NCBI RefSeq assembly: GCF_904849725.1
Contig: NC_058521.1
Location: forward strand, 346,750,638 to 346,814,637
Source: Hordeum vulgare subsp. vulgare
Lineage: Eukaryota; Streptophyta; Magnoliopsida; Poales; Poaceae
Reading direction: 5' to 3'
DNA length: 64,000 bases
Program-made: the position numbers and the translations under genes
Notes under the pieces: model-generated
What the model saw: the letters and a program-made list of their open reading frames with translations, nothing else
What the model was told of the DNA's origin: nothing
Databases searched by the model: none
In this document: positions 37,020-48,232 of the stretch, piece by piece
How positions within the stretch are numbered: position 1 is the first letter of the stretch
Layout: each line of letters begins with the position of its first letter

Positions 37020-37480
37020 ATACCTTCAAACAAGACCCGGCTCATCTTTCAAAAGATGACCCAACCCTTGGGGGCTACAGGTTGAAGATTTTTTTTTTAT
37101 TCAATCACAAGTTCAATACCCGACTCATCTTTCAAAAGATGACCCGGCCCTTGGGGGCTACAGGTTGAAAAAATTATTACAAGTTCAAGAGTCGGCTCAT
37201 CTTTCAAAAGATGATACGGCCCTTGGGAGCTACAGGTTGAAGAATTTTTTTATTACAAGACCTGACTCATCTTACAAAAGATGACTCGGCCCTTGGGGGC
37301 TTCGGGTTGAAGAATTTTTTTGTTCAATTACAAGTTAAAAGACCCGGCTCATCTTTCAAAAGATGACCCGGCCCTTGGGGGCTACAGGTTGAAGCTATTT
37401 TTACAATTATAAGTTCAAAACCCGGCTCATCTTTACAAAGATGACCCGCCCTTGGGGGCTACACATTGAAGAATCATACA
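37020..37480. repeat. Six-unit tandem repeat with internal inverted repeat
   Basis: Six diverged units of 70-83 bp, marked by cccttgggggctac at about 37065, 37148, 37220, 37290, 37372 and 37449. Each contains ctcatctttcaaaagatga, whose arms catcttt and aaagatg are complementary and could form a short hairpin. The units are separated by T-rich runs. The array lies in intron 4 of the antisense gene. Confidence 0.85.
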
Positions 37481-37504
37481 AATGCACGATTCTTCATGGA
37501 TGAC

Positions 37505-39002
37505 TGCTACCTCTTGAGCTTGCGTTGGTTTTTCCCTTGAAGAGGAAAGGGTGATGCAGAATAGTAGCAGTAAGTATTTCCCTCAGTTTGAGAACCAAGG
37601 TATCAATCCAGTAGGAGTATCAAGGCAAGTCTCCAAAGTACCTGTGCAAAAACAAACAAACTTGCACCCAACGCTATAAAGGGGTTGTCAATCCCTTCAC
37701 GATTGATTGCAAGTTGAGATCTGAAGGCGGAAAGTGCAACAAAGTGAAAGTGTAGAACTGAAAATATGAAGTAGATCCGGGGGCCATAGTGTTCACTAGA
37801 GGCTTCTCTCGTGATAGAAAATATTACGATGGGTGAACGAATTACTATCGAGCAATTGACAGAATCGCGCAAAGTCATGATGATATCTAAGGCAATGATC
37901 ATACATATAGGCATCACGTCCGACACAAGTAGACCAATAATGTCTGCATCTACTACTATTACTCCACACATCGACCGCTATCCAGCATGCATCTAGTGTA
38001 TTGAGTTCATAACAAACAGAGTAACGCCTTAAGCAAGATGACATGATGTAGAGGGATAAATTCATGCAATAGATATAAACCCCATCTTTTTACCCTTGAT
38101 GGCAACAACATGATGCGTGCCTCGCTACCCCTTCTGTCACTGGGTGAGGACACTGCACGGTATGAACCCAAAACCAAGCACTTCTCCCATTACAAGAATT
38201 ATAGATCAAGTTGGCCAAAGAAACCCACAACTCGAAGAGAATTACAAGGATACGAAATCATGCATATAAGAGATTAGAGGAGACTCAAATAATATTCATA
38301 GATAATCTGACCATAAATCAACAATTCATCGGATCTCGACAAACACACCGCAAAATAAGATTACATCGGATAGATCTCCATGAAGATCATGGAGAACTTT
38401 GTATTGAAGATCCAAGAGAGATAAGAAGCCATCTAGCTACTAGCTATGGACCCGAAGGTCTGTGGTGAACTACTCACGCATCATCAGAGAGGCAATGGTG
38501 TTGATTAAGAAACCCTTCGTGTCTGAATCCCCCTCCGGCAGCGCACCAGAATGTGCCCCAGATGGGATCCTGCGGAGACAGAAGCTTGCGGCGGCGGAAA
38601 AGTATTTTCGTGGCTGTCTCCCGTGGTTTCAGATTTTTAGGGAATTTATAGGCGGAAGAAGTAGGGCAAAGGAGCCACGGGGGGCCCACAAGCCTGGTAG
38701 GCGCCTCCCAGGCCGCGGCTAGGGGGCTTGTGGCCTCCCTCGGGATCCTTTGCCTTGGTTCTCAAGTTCCCTGTGTATCTTCTGTTACGGAAAAAATAAT
38801 TCCGAAGATATTATTCCGTTTGGACTCCGTTTAATATTCTTCTATGAAAAGTGTCAAAAACACGGAAAAAACAGGAACTGACACTTGGCACTGAGTTAAT
38901 AGGTTAGTCCCAAAAAGATATAAAATGCATACAAAACATCCAAAGTTGACAAGATAATAGCATGGAACCATCAAAAATTATAGATATGTTGGAGACGTAT
39001 CA
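37505..39002 (-). mobile_element. 3' LTR of the Athila-type element
   Basis: 1498 bp from TGCTACCTCTTGAGC to GGAGACGTATCA on the plus strand. It keeps the segment 'tagctactagctatggaccc' near 38434, which is deleted from the 5' LTR. Confidence 0.9.
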
Positions 39003-39015
39003 AGCATCCCCAAGC
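39003..39015 (-). other. Polypurine tract of the Athila-type element
   Basis: The minus strand reads CTTGGGGATGCTT immediately before the 3' LTR start TGATACG. The same tract is at 60925-60937. Confidence 0.65.
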
Positions 39016-39716
39016 TGAACTCATGCTCGTCCTCGAGTAGGGAAGTGATAAGGACTTAATTTTTTATGTGGAATGCGACCTAACATATTTGTCCTTTGCA
39101 GCTTCTTTCATGTGACATGAATGTTCAGATCCGTAATATTCAAAACAATAGTTTGCTATTTCCATGAAAACAATAATACTTCAAGCAAACTAGCAAGGTA
39201 ATCATGAACTTTTGAAATAACAAGGCCAAAGAAAGTTATCCCTCCAAAATCATATAGTCTAACTATGCTCCATCATCCCCACACAACGCATTTAAATCAT
39301 GCACAACCCCGGTATTGGCCAAGTAATTGTTTTCGCACTCTTACTTTCTCAAACCTTTTTCAACTCTGATGCAATATATGAGCGTGAGCCATGGATATAG
39401 CACTATAGGTGAAATAGAGTGGGTGGAGGTTGTGAGGCAAAAAGGAGGATTACCATCAATAGGCTGGTCACATTGACTCGGCGTATCAAAGGGCTATGGA
39501 GATGCCCATCAATAGATATCAATGTGAATGAGTAGGGATTACCATGCTTCGGATGCACTTAGAGCTCAAGCGGAAAACTAGTGGGTGTGCACCCAACTTG
39601 CTTGCTCACGAAGACCTAGGGCAATTCTAAGGAAGCCCATCATTGGAATATACAAGCCAAGTTATATAATGAACATTCCCACTAGTATATGGAAGTGTCA
39701 AAACGACAGACTCTCT
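39016..39716 (-). other. Noncoding 3' internal DNA of the Athila-type element
   Basis: Matches 60938-61640 of the second element almost base for base. No open frame is shared, so it is noncoding. Confidence 0.7.
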
Positions 39717-39721
39717 ATCAA

Positions 39722-42700
39722 TGTCGGGACCCCGATCCTGAGTCATAAGAACCTAGCCTATAACACATCACATCACTTTGCGGCCTCACGCACGGTAAAA
39801 TCCACGGCTGCCACCTTACCTTGGCCGGGACCGTTTGCGTCCTTTGGCTCACGTATATGAATATGTTGCTAGAGTTCAAACGACAAAGAATCCGGGTCGA
39901 CATGACTAGTTATAAACCCAAGCGGTACATCCGTACAGGGACAGGCATACATAACCCAGCAAGGCAGGTGTCAATCAACAACGTGTGTAGACGAGTCGTA
40001 GCAAGCTACAAGGACTCCATTACACCACGTGACATTTCCCCGAGGGGACAGACACAGCAGCAAAGAAGGATACACGCCGGTCGATCAATGTGTTTAGAGC
40101 AGTAGCAAGCTACCAAAGCTCGATAGAAGCACAAAGAGGCATTTCCCTGTAAAGAGTACTACTAAAGGCACACAACTAGGTGTCGAATCCCAAACATATA
40201 ATGCATTTCATAACATACACAATATGCACGATATGTGTAGATACAACATGGCATCACAACATAACTCTATGACTCAAGCTTTTATTAAGGACTCATAAGA
40301 ATCAACATATTGTGTTATTACAAACAGGGGTCTCGTGACCCGACACTCAAGTCATACAAACAACAAGCGGAAGCAAATCATGTCTGGGTACAGTCATCTA
40401 CTAAAAGTGGCTGGAAGAGCCTGAAAAGCTACTACGACCCTACCAAAGGAGCCAGACCTCTGTCTGGGATTCCCAAGCTATTCCGGTCAACATCGAACAT
40501 ATCGCGTAGAAAAATTTAATGAGACTAAATCTTCTCTGCAAATCATAAATAAAGCAACCGTGAGTACAAAGGTACTCAGCAAGACTTACATCAGAACTAT
40601 CTACATATGCATCATGTTTCAATGAAAGATTTATAGAGTTTGATTGCAGCAAGCTATGCTTTGACTCTTGGCTAACCTCTACTACGACTACAAGTTCTTT
40701 CTTTGAGGTGGGATAGCGCACAAGAGTCCACATATTCACCAATCAATACACCACTATGGATCCACTCTTGTCTACCTACGAGAAGGCCTTCCATAGCACT
40801 CACACTTATCTTGCATGTTTTAGAGTATCCATTTAAGTTGTCTATGTACCACGTAATGCTTCCAAGTAGTCCATATCCAAGGACGCGGCTATTTGAACAG
40901 ATTAAATCACCCAGGGGTATACTTCTTCACACACGCTCCCACCACTTATCACCATGTGCACGTCATGCATCTCGGCAACCTTCAAGCGGAAGCACTGGCA
41001 TGGGTGTCGGCCACGACCGTTAACCACACAAGACCCTAGTCCAGGTTTATCGCCTATTTGACACTGAACCCGCAAGGAAGTTCGGCCGAGGTTTCCTCTA
41101 CGGCCCCAAATGATGTGCGCAGGGTTCCCAAGCCCACCATCCGGGTGCCACTTGGTACACCGTGCCACAGTGTATCTACCGCAGAGAAGCCTACCCCGTC
41201 GGGCAGAGCTAAACCCGGCCGCCAACACTTTTCCTACAAACACCAGAAACTAGTTGCAACTCCTGGACAGAGATCTAGGCGATTAATAAGCCAAGAGGGT
41301 CAATTAAGTATCCCAATGTGTGGTAGTATCTTGTCTTGGATAACATACACAGAACTCAGTTCTTAAGGACGGTCCCAATGAGACAACCCACCATGTACTC
41401 CTGCATGGCCTCTCATCGCTACCTTTACCAAATCAGATTCACACTTTTCTCTCACACTGTAGAACATGATCACAACCATTCCAATTCATCATCCAGATGG
41501 ATCAGACCCGACACGACTCTAAGCATAGCAAGCATTGTAAACAAGCATGGATGAGTAAGCACAACAAGGCTCAAGCAGTTGCTACTCATGCTAAGTGGTT
41601 TCAACTATTTACTGTGACAAAATCAGGTCATGCAGAGGAATGGGTTCAACTACCGATAACATGTACAGTTGAATCGTGTTTGTCCTAATGCAGTAAAAGA
41701 GAGCAAGAGCGAAAGAGTGGGTTTATTTCAATATGCTCAAGGGGGTTTGCTTGCCTAACACGTCTGAAGATAGCAATGAGTCTTCATCAATGTCAACGAT
41801 CACATGGTCGGAACCATCATCTACCGAGAGGAAACAGTACCGATAAACAGGAAAGAACAATAGTTACTTCACAGAAATGCAACACTATGATGCATGATCA
41901 AGAAATGGAAATGAAATGTGACAGGGCCAATATAGCTACCATTTCTTAGGTTGAAGTTGGGTTTGAATCAGGATTCAAACATCACTTCAACAAGGTATTT
42001 TCCGAGATACCCTTTTTATTGATTCGACCTGATGCTCAGGTAAACTTGTTTTAACATGCATGAAGATGGCATATTGGGGTGCTGAGTTTCCTAGATCATT
42101 GTTTGGTCATAGTAATTGAAGTGGAATTCAAATAGGAATCAAATTCCAACTCCAAACTAATTATTATATTTATCATATTCACCATTTGGCCTATTTGGTG
42201 ATGTTAACTTTTTCAAACATGCATGAAGATGCCATAATCAGATTCTTTGGATTTTTCTGATCCTTTTTCATATATAAATTATTTTCATCCGAGTTATATT
42301 TTAATTTCTATGATTTTTACAAGTTTTAGCAATTTCCTGGATTTAAATTAAATCAGAAAAGCTATTACTGTGTCAGCACTGCGTCATCATTGCGTCATCA
42401 GTGAACAAGCCTTGGGTCAGGTCAAACCTGACCAATGGGGTCCACACGTTAGTGACAGAGTTAAATTAACAAAGTTAGGTTAATCTTAATTCTTATTTTA
42501 GAGCCGTAGGGCCCACTGTCAGTGTGTCATTAGGTTAGTTAATTAACTTTCGTGATTAGCTTAAATTGTCAGGGCCAGGCCCACCTGTCTGTGACCCTGG
42601 GAGGTCAAATCCCCCGGTCAAAAGCCACACCCACGAGCGGCTTGACGACGACGAGATTCGACGTGGCGAGGGTGACCGGAAAACTCCCTCCGGTGACCAA

Positions 42701-43836
42701 TCGAGCGACGGAGGACACCTACATGGAGCTGGGGCTCTCCTGAATCCATTCCGGCAGGTTTGAGGTGCTGGTGAGGTCTGTGGCCACGGCGGCAACGGGC
42801 GGAGCGGCGACGCGCTACGGTCAGCAGGGGGGCGACGGCTACGGTAAGCAACAGGTCAGGGGGAAAGGGGGAAAAGACGCAGGAGCTCACAACGATGCAG
42901 AGGGGGCACACGGCGAGCTCGGGGGGGCGCAGATGGCCGCGAATCTAGGACGGCGGCCTTCGATGGCCGGAGGTTGAAGAAGGGATGTGAGTCGGCGTTG
43001 TGGAGCTGTTTTGGTCACATGGCTCGACGTGGAGGAGCAGCACATCATGGCGAAGGGGATGGGCTGCTCGGGGAGGCCTAGCAGGGGTCAGGGAGGAGCC
43101 AGTGAGCTCGAGCCGAGCTCGGCCATGGCGGGAGGAAGAAGAGCAGAGGGGGAGAGATAAGGGAGAGAGAGGGAGGGGCTCGGGGGAGGAAGAAAAGAGA
43201 GGCACGGGGGGGGGGGGGGTTTGCTGGCGTGAAGGAGGCGAGGACAGGCTGCCACGACGAGCAGGAGGTGGCAAGGTGAACCGCCGTGCTCATCTTCTAC
43301 CATGCCTTCTGGCAGGAGGAGGGAGACGACAGGGAACCCCCCCCCTGGTGGGTTGGGCCTGGAGGTAAGCGTCAGGTAAATTCTCTCTCTCTCTTTTCCT
43401 ATTTTTGTTTTATTTCTTTGTGGCATTTAGATTTAGGTTTAAAACAAAATGTTAAATATTTTATAAAACCCTAAATTTGTGTTATGTGAGAGAGATAAAG
43501 ATAATCAATGCCACATAATAGTTTCAGCATTTTTGAAACTTTTATTTTAAAAGAAAACAAAATAACTCCATTCCAAACAATTATTTGATCAAATCAAAAA
43601 TCCTTTTCAAAATGTTCGAGTGACTTAAAATTTTGGTTTGACAAATTTATTCCCTGTCACTATTTTCCCAAATATTTGGAACATTTTCCTGGTTCCTTTT
43701 AAGGTATTAATTTTTATTGCCTTGTTGCCAATTTTTCAAATCATTCGGGTTTTGATCACTTCCTATTTTAAACATCAAAGTTTTCATAATGCATGCATGA
43801 ATGCTTGGCAAACAAATGAAAGCTAGGGCTGTGACA
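39722..43836 (+). mobile_element. Single 4.1-kb long LTR (LARD class), duplication ATCAA
   Basis: The ends are TGTCGGGACCCC and GGGCTGTGACA with ATCAA on both sides (39717-39721 and 43837-43841). The related element at 61630-61645 shows the uninterrupted site (ctctatcatgaagaac), proving the insertion. No primer site, polypurine tract or second LTR is found inside, so I read it as a solo LTR of a long-LTR family. The orientation (plus) is inferred from the 3' edge CTGTGACA. A G-rich block at 42600-43380 has long accidental open frames. I see no gene. Confidence 0.8.
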
Positions 43837-43841
43837 ATCAA

Positions 43842-45883
43842 GAAGAACATGGTGCTATTTATGAAGCACAAGTGTGGAAAAAGATAGTAGCATTGTCCCT
43901 TCTCTCTTTTTCTCTCATTTTTTGGGCTCTTTGGCCTCTTTTGATTTATTTATTTTTGTGTGGGCAACTTTGGCCTCTTTTCATTTTTCCTCACATGGGA
44001 CAATGCTCTAATAATGATGATCATCACACTTTTATTTACTCACAACTCAACACTTAGAGCAATGATGACTCTATAGGAAATGCCTCCGGTAGTGTGCCGG
44101 GATGTGCAATGATCTAGCTCAGCGTATGACGTTGAAACATCTCGCTAGCTATCTTACGATCATGCCATGGAAATACGAAAGTGACGGCACAAGTCATGAG
44201 ACGGAACGGTGGGAGTTGCATGGCAATATATCTCGGAATGGCTATGAAAATGCCATAATAGGTAGGTATGGTGGATGTTTTGAGGAAGGTATATGGTGGG
44301 TTTGTGCACCAGCGAAAGTTGCACGGCACTAGAGAGGCTAGCAATGGTGGAAGGTTAAAGTGCATCTATACCATGGACTCACATTAGTCATGAAGAACTC
44401 ATATACTTATTGCGAAAGTTTTATTACTAATCGAAACAAAGTGTTAAACGCATACTCCTAGGGGAAGGGTTGGTAGGTGTTAACCATCGCGCGATCCCGA
44501 CCGCCACACAAAGGATGACAATCAATAAATCAATTGTGCTTCGAGTTCCTAACATAGCGGTCCACCATACGTGCATGCTACGGGAATCACTAACTTCAAC
44601 ACAAGTATTTCTAGATTCACGACACCCTACTAACATAACTCTAATATTACCAAATCCATGTCTCAAAACTAACTAAGAGGAATCACACTTCTCTTTATAA
44701 TCAATGCACATGAATATGGAAGTTTTGGATGCCTATCATCTTTAGGACTACTTTGATAGCACAAGCAAATTACCAAGTTACTCAGAGAGAGCACTCTCAA
44801 AAAGATATAAATGAAGATCGAGAGTTCTTATTCTCCAAAATATGACACCGCCGTGCTCCAAAAAGATCTAAGTGAAGCACTAGAGCAAAGTTATCTAGCT
44901 CAAAAGATATAAGTGAAGCACATGCGAGCTAAATTGCCTAACTCAAAAGATATAAGCGAAGCTCAATGAGAATTCTAGAAAAATCACGATGAGTGCATGT
45001 CTGTCTCAAAAAGGTATGCAGCAAGGATGATTGTGAGACAACAAAAAGAAAAGACTCCTATAATACACGACGCTCCAAGCAAAACACATATCATGTGGTG
45101 AATAAAAATATAGCTCCAAGTAACGTTACCGATGGATTGAAGGCGAAAGAGGGGATGCCTTCCCGGGGCATCCCCAAGCTTAGGCTTTTTGGTGTCCTTG
45201 AATTTGGCTTTGGATGCCTTGGGCATCCCCAAGCTTGAGCTCTTTCCACTCTTTATCCCATTGTCCATGAGAACATCACCCAAAACTTGAAAACTTCACA
45301 ACACAAAATTTAAACAGAAACTCGTGATAACATTAGCATAATAAAACAAACCACCACCTCTTTAGTTACTGTAGCAAACTTTAATTCTATTTATATTGGT
45401 GTTATATTACTGTATTCTCACTTTTCCATGGCTAGTACCCCCCCCCCCCCGATACTATCCATAGTTTCATCAAAATAAGCAATCAACACAACAAAAACAA
45501 ACCAGTCTGTAGAAATCTGCATACTTCGTATACTTCTGGTATCTCAAAAATTATAAACAATTATGGCAATTAGGGCAATTGGCATATCAACCGGAAGCAA
45601 AAAAATCAATCCAAAAGCTCTTTCTGGATAGGAATTAAAAATAATTTCATGAGCGCAAAGTTTTTGTCTTCTTCAGCAAGATCAAACAACCATCACCAAA
45701 ACTAGTCATAAAGGTTTTACTTGGCACAAACACAAAAAAGAAACACAAGAAACACAATCATAGAAGAATTATGATGGTGTGGACACAACAAAATAGAAAA
45801 CAAAAAGCAAAGATAAATTCATTGGGTTGCCTCCCAACAAGCGCTATTTTTTAACGCCTTTAGCTAGGCATAAGGCGATAGAA
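43842..45883 (-). other. Noncoding 3' internal DNA, continued, of the Athila-type element
   Basis: Continuation of the noncoding segment, matching 61646-63650 in the second element. It includes a 12-base C run near 45440 that is short in the other copy. No RT or integrase motif occurs on either strand. Confidence 0.7.
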
Positions 45884-47959
45884 TCAAGTATCGTTCTCTT
45901 TGGTGCTCAAACCATAAGTATCCCTCATCATGGATTCATAAGGCAATATTATTTTCTTTCTAGGAAAATGGTCCATGCCCTTCTTTAATGGAAATTGAAA
46001 TCTAATATTCCCTTCCTTCATATCGATGACAACACCAATAGTCCTTAGGAAAGGTCTACCAAGAATGATAGGACATGTCGGATTGAAATCAATATCAAGC
46101 ACAATGAAATCTACGGGTACATAGTTCCTATTTGAAATAATAAGAACATCATTGATCCTTCCCATAGGTTTCTTAACAGTAGAATCCGCAAGATGCAAAT
46201 TAAGAGAGCACTCATCAGTCTCATTGAAGCCTAGAACATCACATAAAGACTTTGGAATAGCGGAAACACTAGCAACCAAATCACACATAGCATTGCATTC
46301 ATAGTTTTTAATCTTGATTTTGGTAGTAGGTTCCCACTCATCATGAAGTTTTCTAGGAATAGAAACTTCCAACTTAAGTTTCTCTTCAAGAGATTTCATC
46401 ATAGCATCGATGATATGATCGGTAAAGACCTTGTTTTGGCTATAAGCGTGTGGAGAGTTTAGCATGGATTGCATCAAGGAAATACATTCAATCAAAGAGC
46501 AACTATCATAACTGAATTCCTTGAAATCCAAAGTAGTAATTTCATCGCTACTCAAAGTTTTCATATCCTCTACTCCACTTTCAATGCTTTTAGCATCAAG
46601 ATAGATAGACTCCGAATCATTGGGGCGTTTCTCAACCAAAGTGGATTCATATCCAGCCCCATCATCATTAGGTTTGACATTAGAAAACAAGGATTCAATG
46701 GGAGTCACACCAAGCACTTTAAGATCTTTGTGATTCTCATCATGAGAACATGCCTTTTTAAGCCATTCATGTCTAGCACGAATTTGGGCGGTTCTTTCCT
46801 TACTCTCATTCATGGAAACACGCATGGATTTTAAAGTTTCATCAATATTGATCTTTGGAGGATCACATCTCAATTTCAAAGCATCAATATCAAGAGACAT
46901 TCTACCAACGGTCCTAGCCAAGTCATAAATTTTGAGCAGTTTTTCTTCTATGGACGCATTGAAAATCTTTTGCGAGTTGATAAACTCTTTAATATTACTC
47001 TCTAGATCAGAGGGTAATTTATTGTAATTTCCATGAGCATTGTTGTAGGACTTACCAAAGTTATTAGAGGGATTACTAGGAAAAGGCCAAGGAATAAAGT
47101 TTCCTCTATAAGCATTGTTGTTGCCAAAATTATTCCTACCAACAAAATTAACTTCCAAGCTTTCATTGCTATTCTCAATGAAGGAAGACAAGGGCATATC
47201 ATTTGGATCTAAAGGAGCACCTTTACTAGCAAACAATTTCATTAACTCATCCATCTTAGCACTCAGAGAGTTAATTTCTTCTATAGCATTCACTTTTTTA
47301 CTAGTAGGTGACCTTTCAGTGTGCCATTGAGAATAGTTTGTCACGATATTGTCTAGGAGTTTTGTAGCTTCTCCTAATGTGATTTCCATGAAAGTTCCAC
47401 CGAAGGCGGAATCCAAGATATTTCTAGAAGCAAAATTCAAACCAGCATAGAAGATTTGTATAATCATCCAAAGACTCAAGCCATGAGCGGGACAATTTCT
47501 AATAATCAATTTCATTCTCTCCCAAGATTGTGCAACATGTTCATGATATAGTTGCTTAAAATTCATGATATCATTATGGAGAGAGATAATCTTAGCCGGT
47601 GGAAAATACTTGGATATATAAGCATCTTTACACTTGTTCCAAGAATCAATGCTATTTTTGGGCAAAGATGAAAACCAAGTTTTTGCTCGATCTCGCAGTG
47701 AGAACGGAAATAGCTTCAATTTAATCACATCATTATCCACATCTTTCTTCTTTTGCATATCACATAACTCAATGAAGGTATTAAGATGGGATGCAGCATG
47801 TTCACTAGGAAGGCCGGAAAATTGCTCTTTCATAACAAGATTCAGCAAAGCAACATTGATTTCATATGATTCCACACTAGTGGCGGGAGCAATCGGAGTA
47901 CTAATAAAATCATTATTATTAGTATCCGTGAAGTCACACAATTTGGTGTTTTCAGTCAT
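45884..47959 (-). CDS. gag: Athila-type gag-protease polyprotein, uninterrupted
   Basis: An open frame of 691 codons from MTENTKLCDFTDTNNND (ATG at 47959) to a stop at 45884. An upstream in-frame ATG at 48163 would add 68 residues but starts close to the primer site, so I prefer 47959. Residues about 70-230 are the retrotransposon gag core: SEHAASHLNTFIELCDMQKK, KLKLFPFSLRDRAKTWFSSL, ISKYFPPAK. An Asn-rich linker (FVGRNNFGNNNAYRGNF) follows, with no CCHC zinc knuckle. The C-terminal 150 residues are an Athila-type aspartic-protease-like domain: CDLVASVSAIPKSLCDVLGF, where the usual D-L-G-A-S is D-L-V-A-S, and CPIILGRPFLRTIG. The frame closes without any pol. The product would be a capsid protein that packages element RNA. 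The Gly to Val change may impair the protease. Confidence 0.85.
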   Translation of the reverse strand: MTENTKLCDFTDTNNNDFISTPIAPATSVESYEINVALLNLVMKEQFSGLPSEHAASHLNTFIELCDMQKKKDVDNDVIKLKLFPFSLRDRAKTWFSSLPKNSIDSWNKCKDAYISKYFPPAKIISLHNDIMNFKQLYHEHVAQSWERMKLIIRNCPAHGLSLWMIIQIFYAGLNFASRNILDSAFGGTFMEITLGEATKLLDNIVTNYSQWHTERSPTSKKVNAIEEINSLSAKMDELMKLFASKGAPLDPNDMPLSSFIENSNESLEVNFVGRNNFGNNNAYRGNFIPWPFPSNPSNNFGKSYNNAHGNYNKLPSDLESNIKEFINSQKIFNASIEEKLLKIYDLARTVGRMSLDIDALKLRCDPPKINIDETLKSMRVSMNESKERTAQIRARHEWLKKACSHDENHKDLKVLGVTPIESLFSNVKPNDDGAGYESTLVEKRPNDSESIYLDAKSIESGVEDMKTLSSDEITTLDFKEFSYDSCSLIECISLMQSMLNSPHAYSQNKVFTDHIIDAMMKSLEEKLKLEVSIPRKLHDEWEPTTKIKIKNYECNAMCDLVASVSAIPKSLCDVLGFNETDECSLNLHLADSTVKKPMGRINDVLIISNRNYVPVDFIVLDIDFNPTCPIILGRPFLRTIGVVIDMKEGNIRFQFPLKKGMDHFPRKKIILPYESMMRDTYGLSTKENDT

Positions 47960-48203
47960 GGTGAGTTCAGCAAGCGGGCAAGCACACAAGCGAACAAAAA
48001 GCAAGCAAAAGAAAAGGGTGAACGAAAAAGGCAAATATTTTTGTAAATTTTGGTTTTCCAGAGGTGGGGGAGAGGAAAATGAGAGGCAAAAAAAGTAAAT
48101 GCAAGACATGAGTTTGCGATATTTACTTGGATAAGATTCACTTAGAATAATCCCCGGTGCCAAAAATTGACACGTTGAAGGAAGACTATTCTTGACTTGA
48201 TAC

Positions 48204-48221
48204 TCCCCGGCAACGGCGCCA
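48204..48221 (-). other. Primer-binding site of the Athila-type element
   Basis: The minus strand reads TGGCGCCGTTGCCGGGGA, the primer site classically described for Athila and related plant Gypsy elements (tRNA-Asp type, from memory). It lies 11 bases from the LTR edge at 48233. Confidence 0.85.
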
Positions 48222-48232
48222 GAAATTCTTCT

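Noticed and set aside
37020..37480. CRISPR-like appearance of regularly spaced repeats
   Set aside because: Repeats are diverged, spacers are T-rich and similar to each other, and the setting is a plant retrotransposon.
37811..38722. Repeated short frames (for example with MIISKAMIIHIG-like segments) present in every LTR of the Athila-type family
   Set aside because: They lie in LTRs, differ by stops between copies and have no recognisable domain; explained by shared LTR sequence.
39722..43836. A complete LTR retrotransposon inside the Athila-type element
   Set aside because: Only one TG...CA unit with a single flanking duplication is present, with no internal primer site or second LTR, so a solo long LTR is the simpler reading.
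46469..48098. Plus-strand frames of 121 and 154 codons
   Set aside because: Antisense shadows of the intact gag-protease frame.
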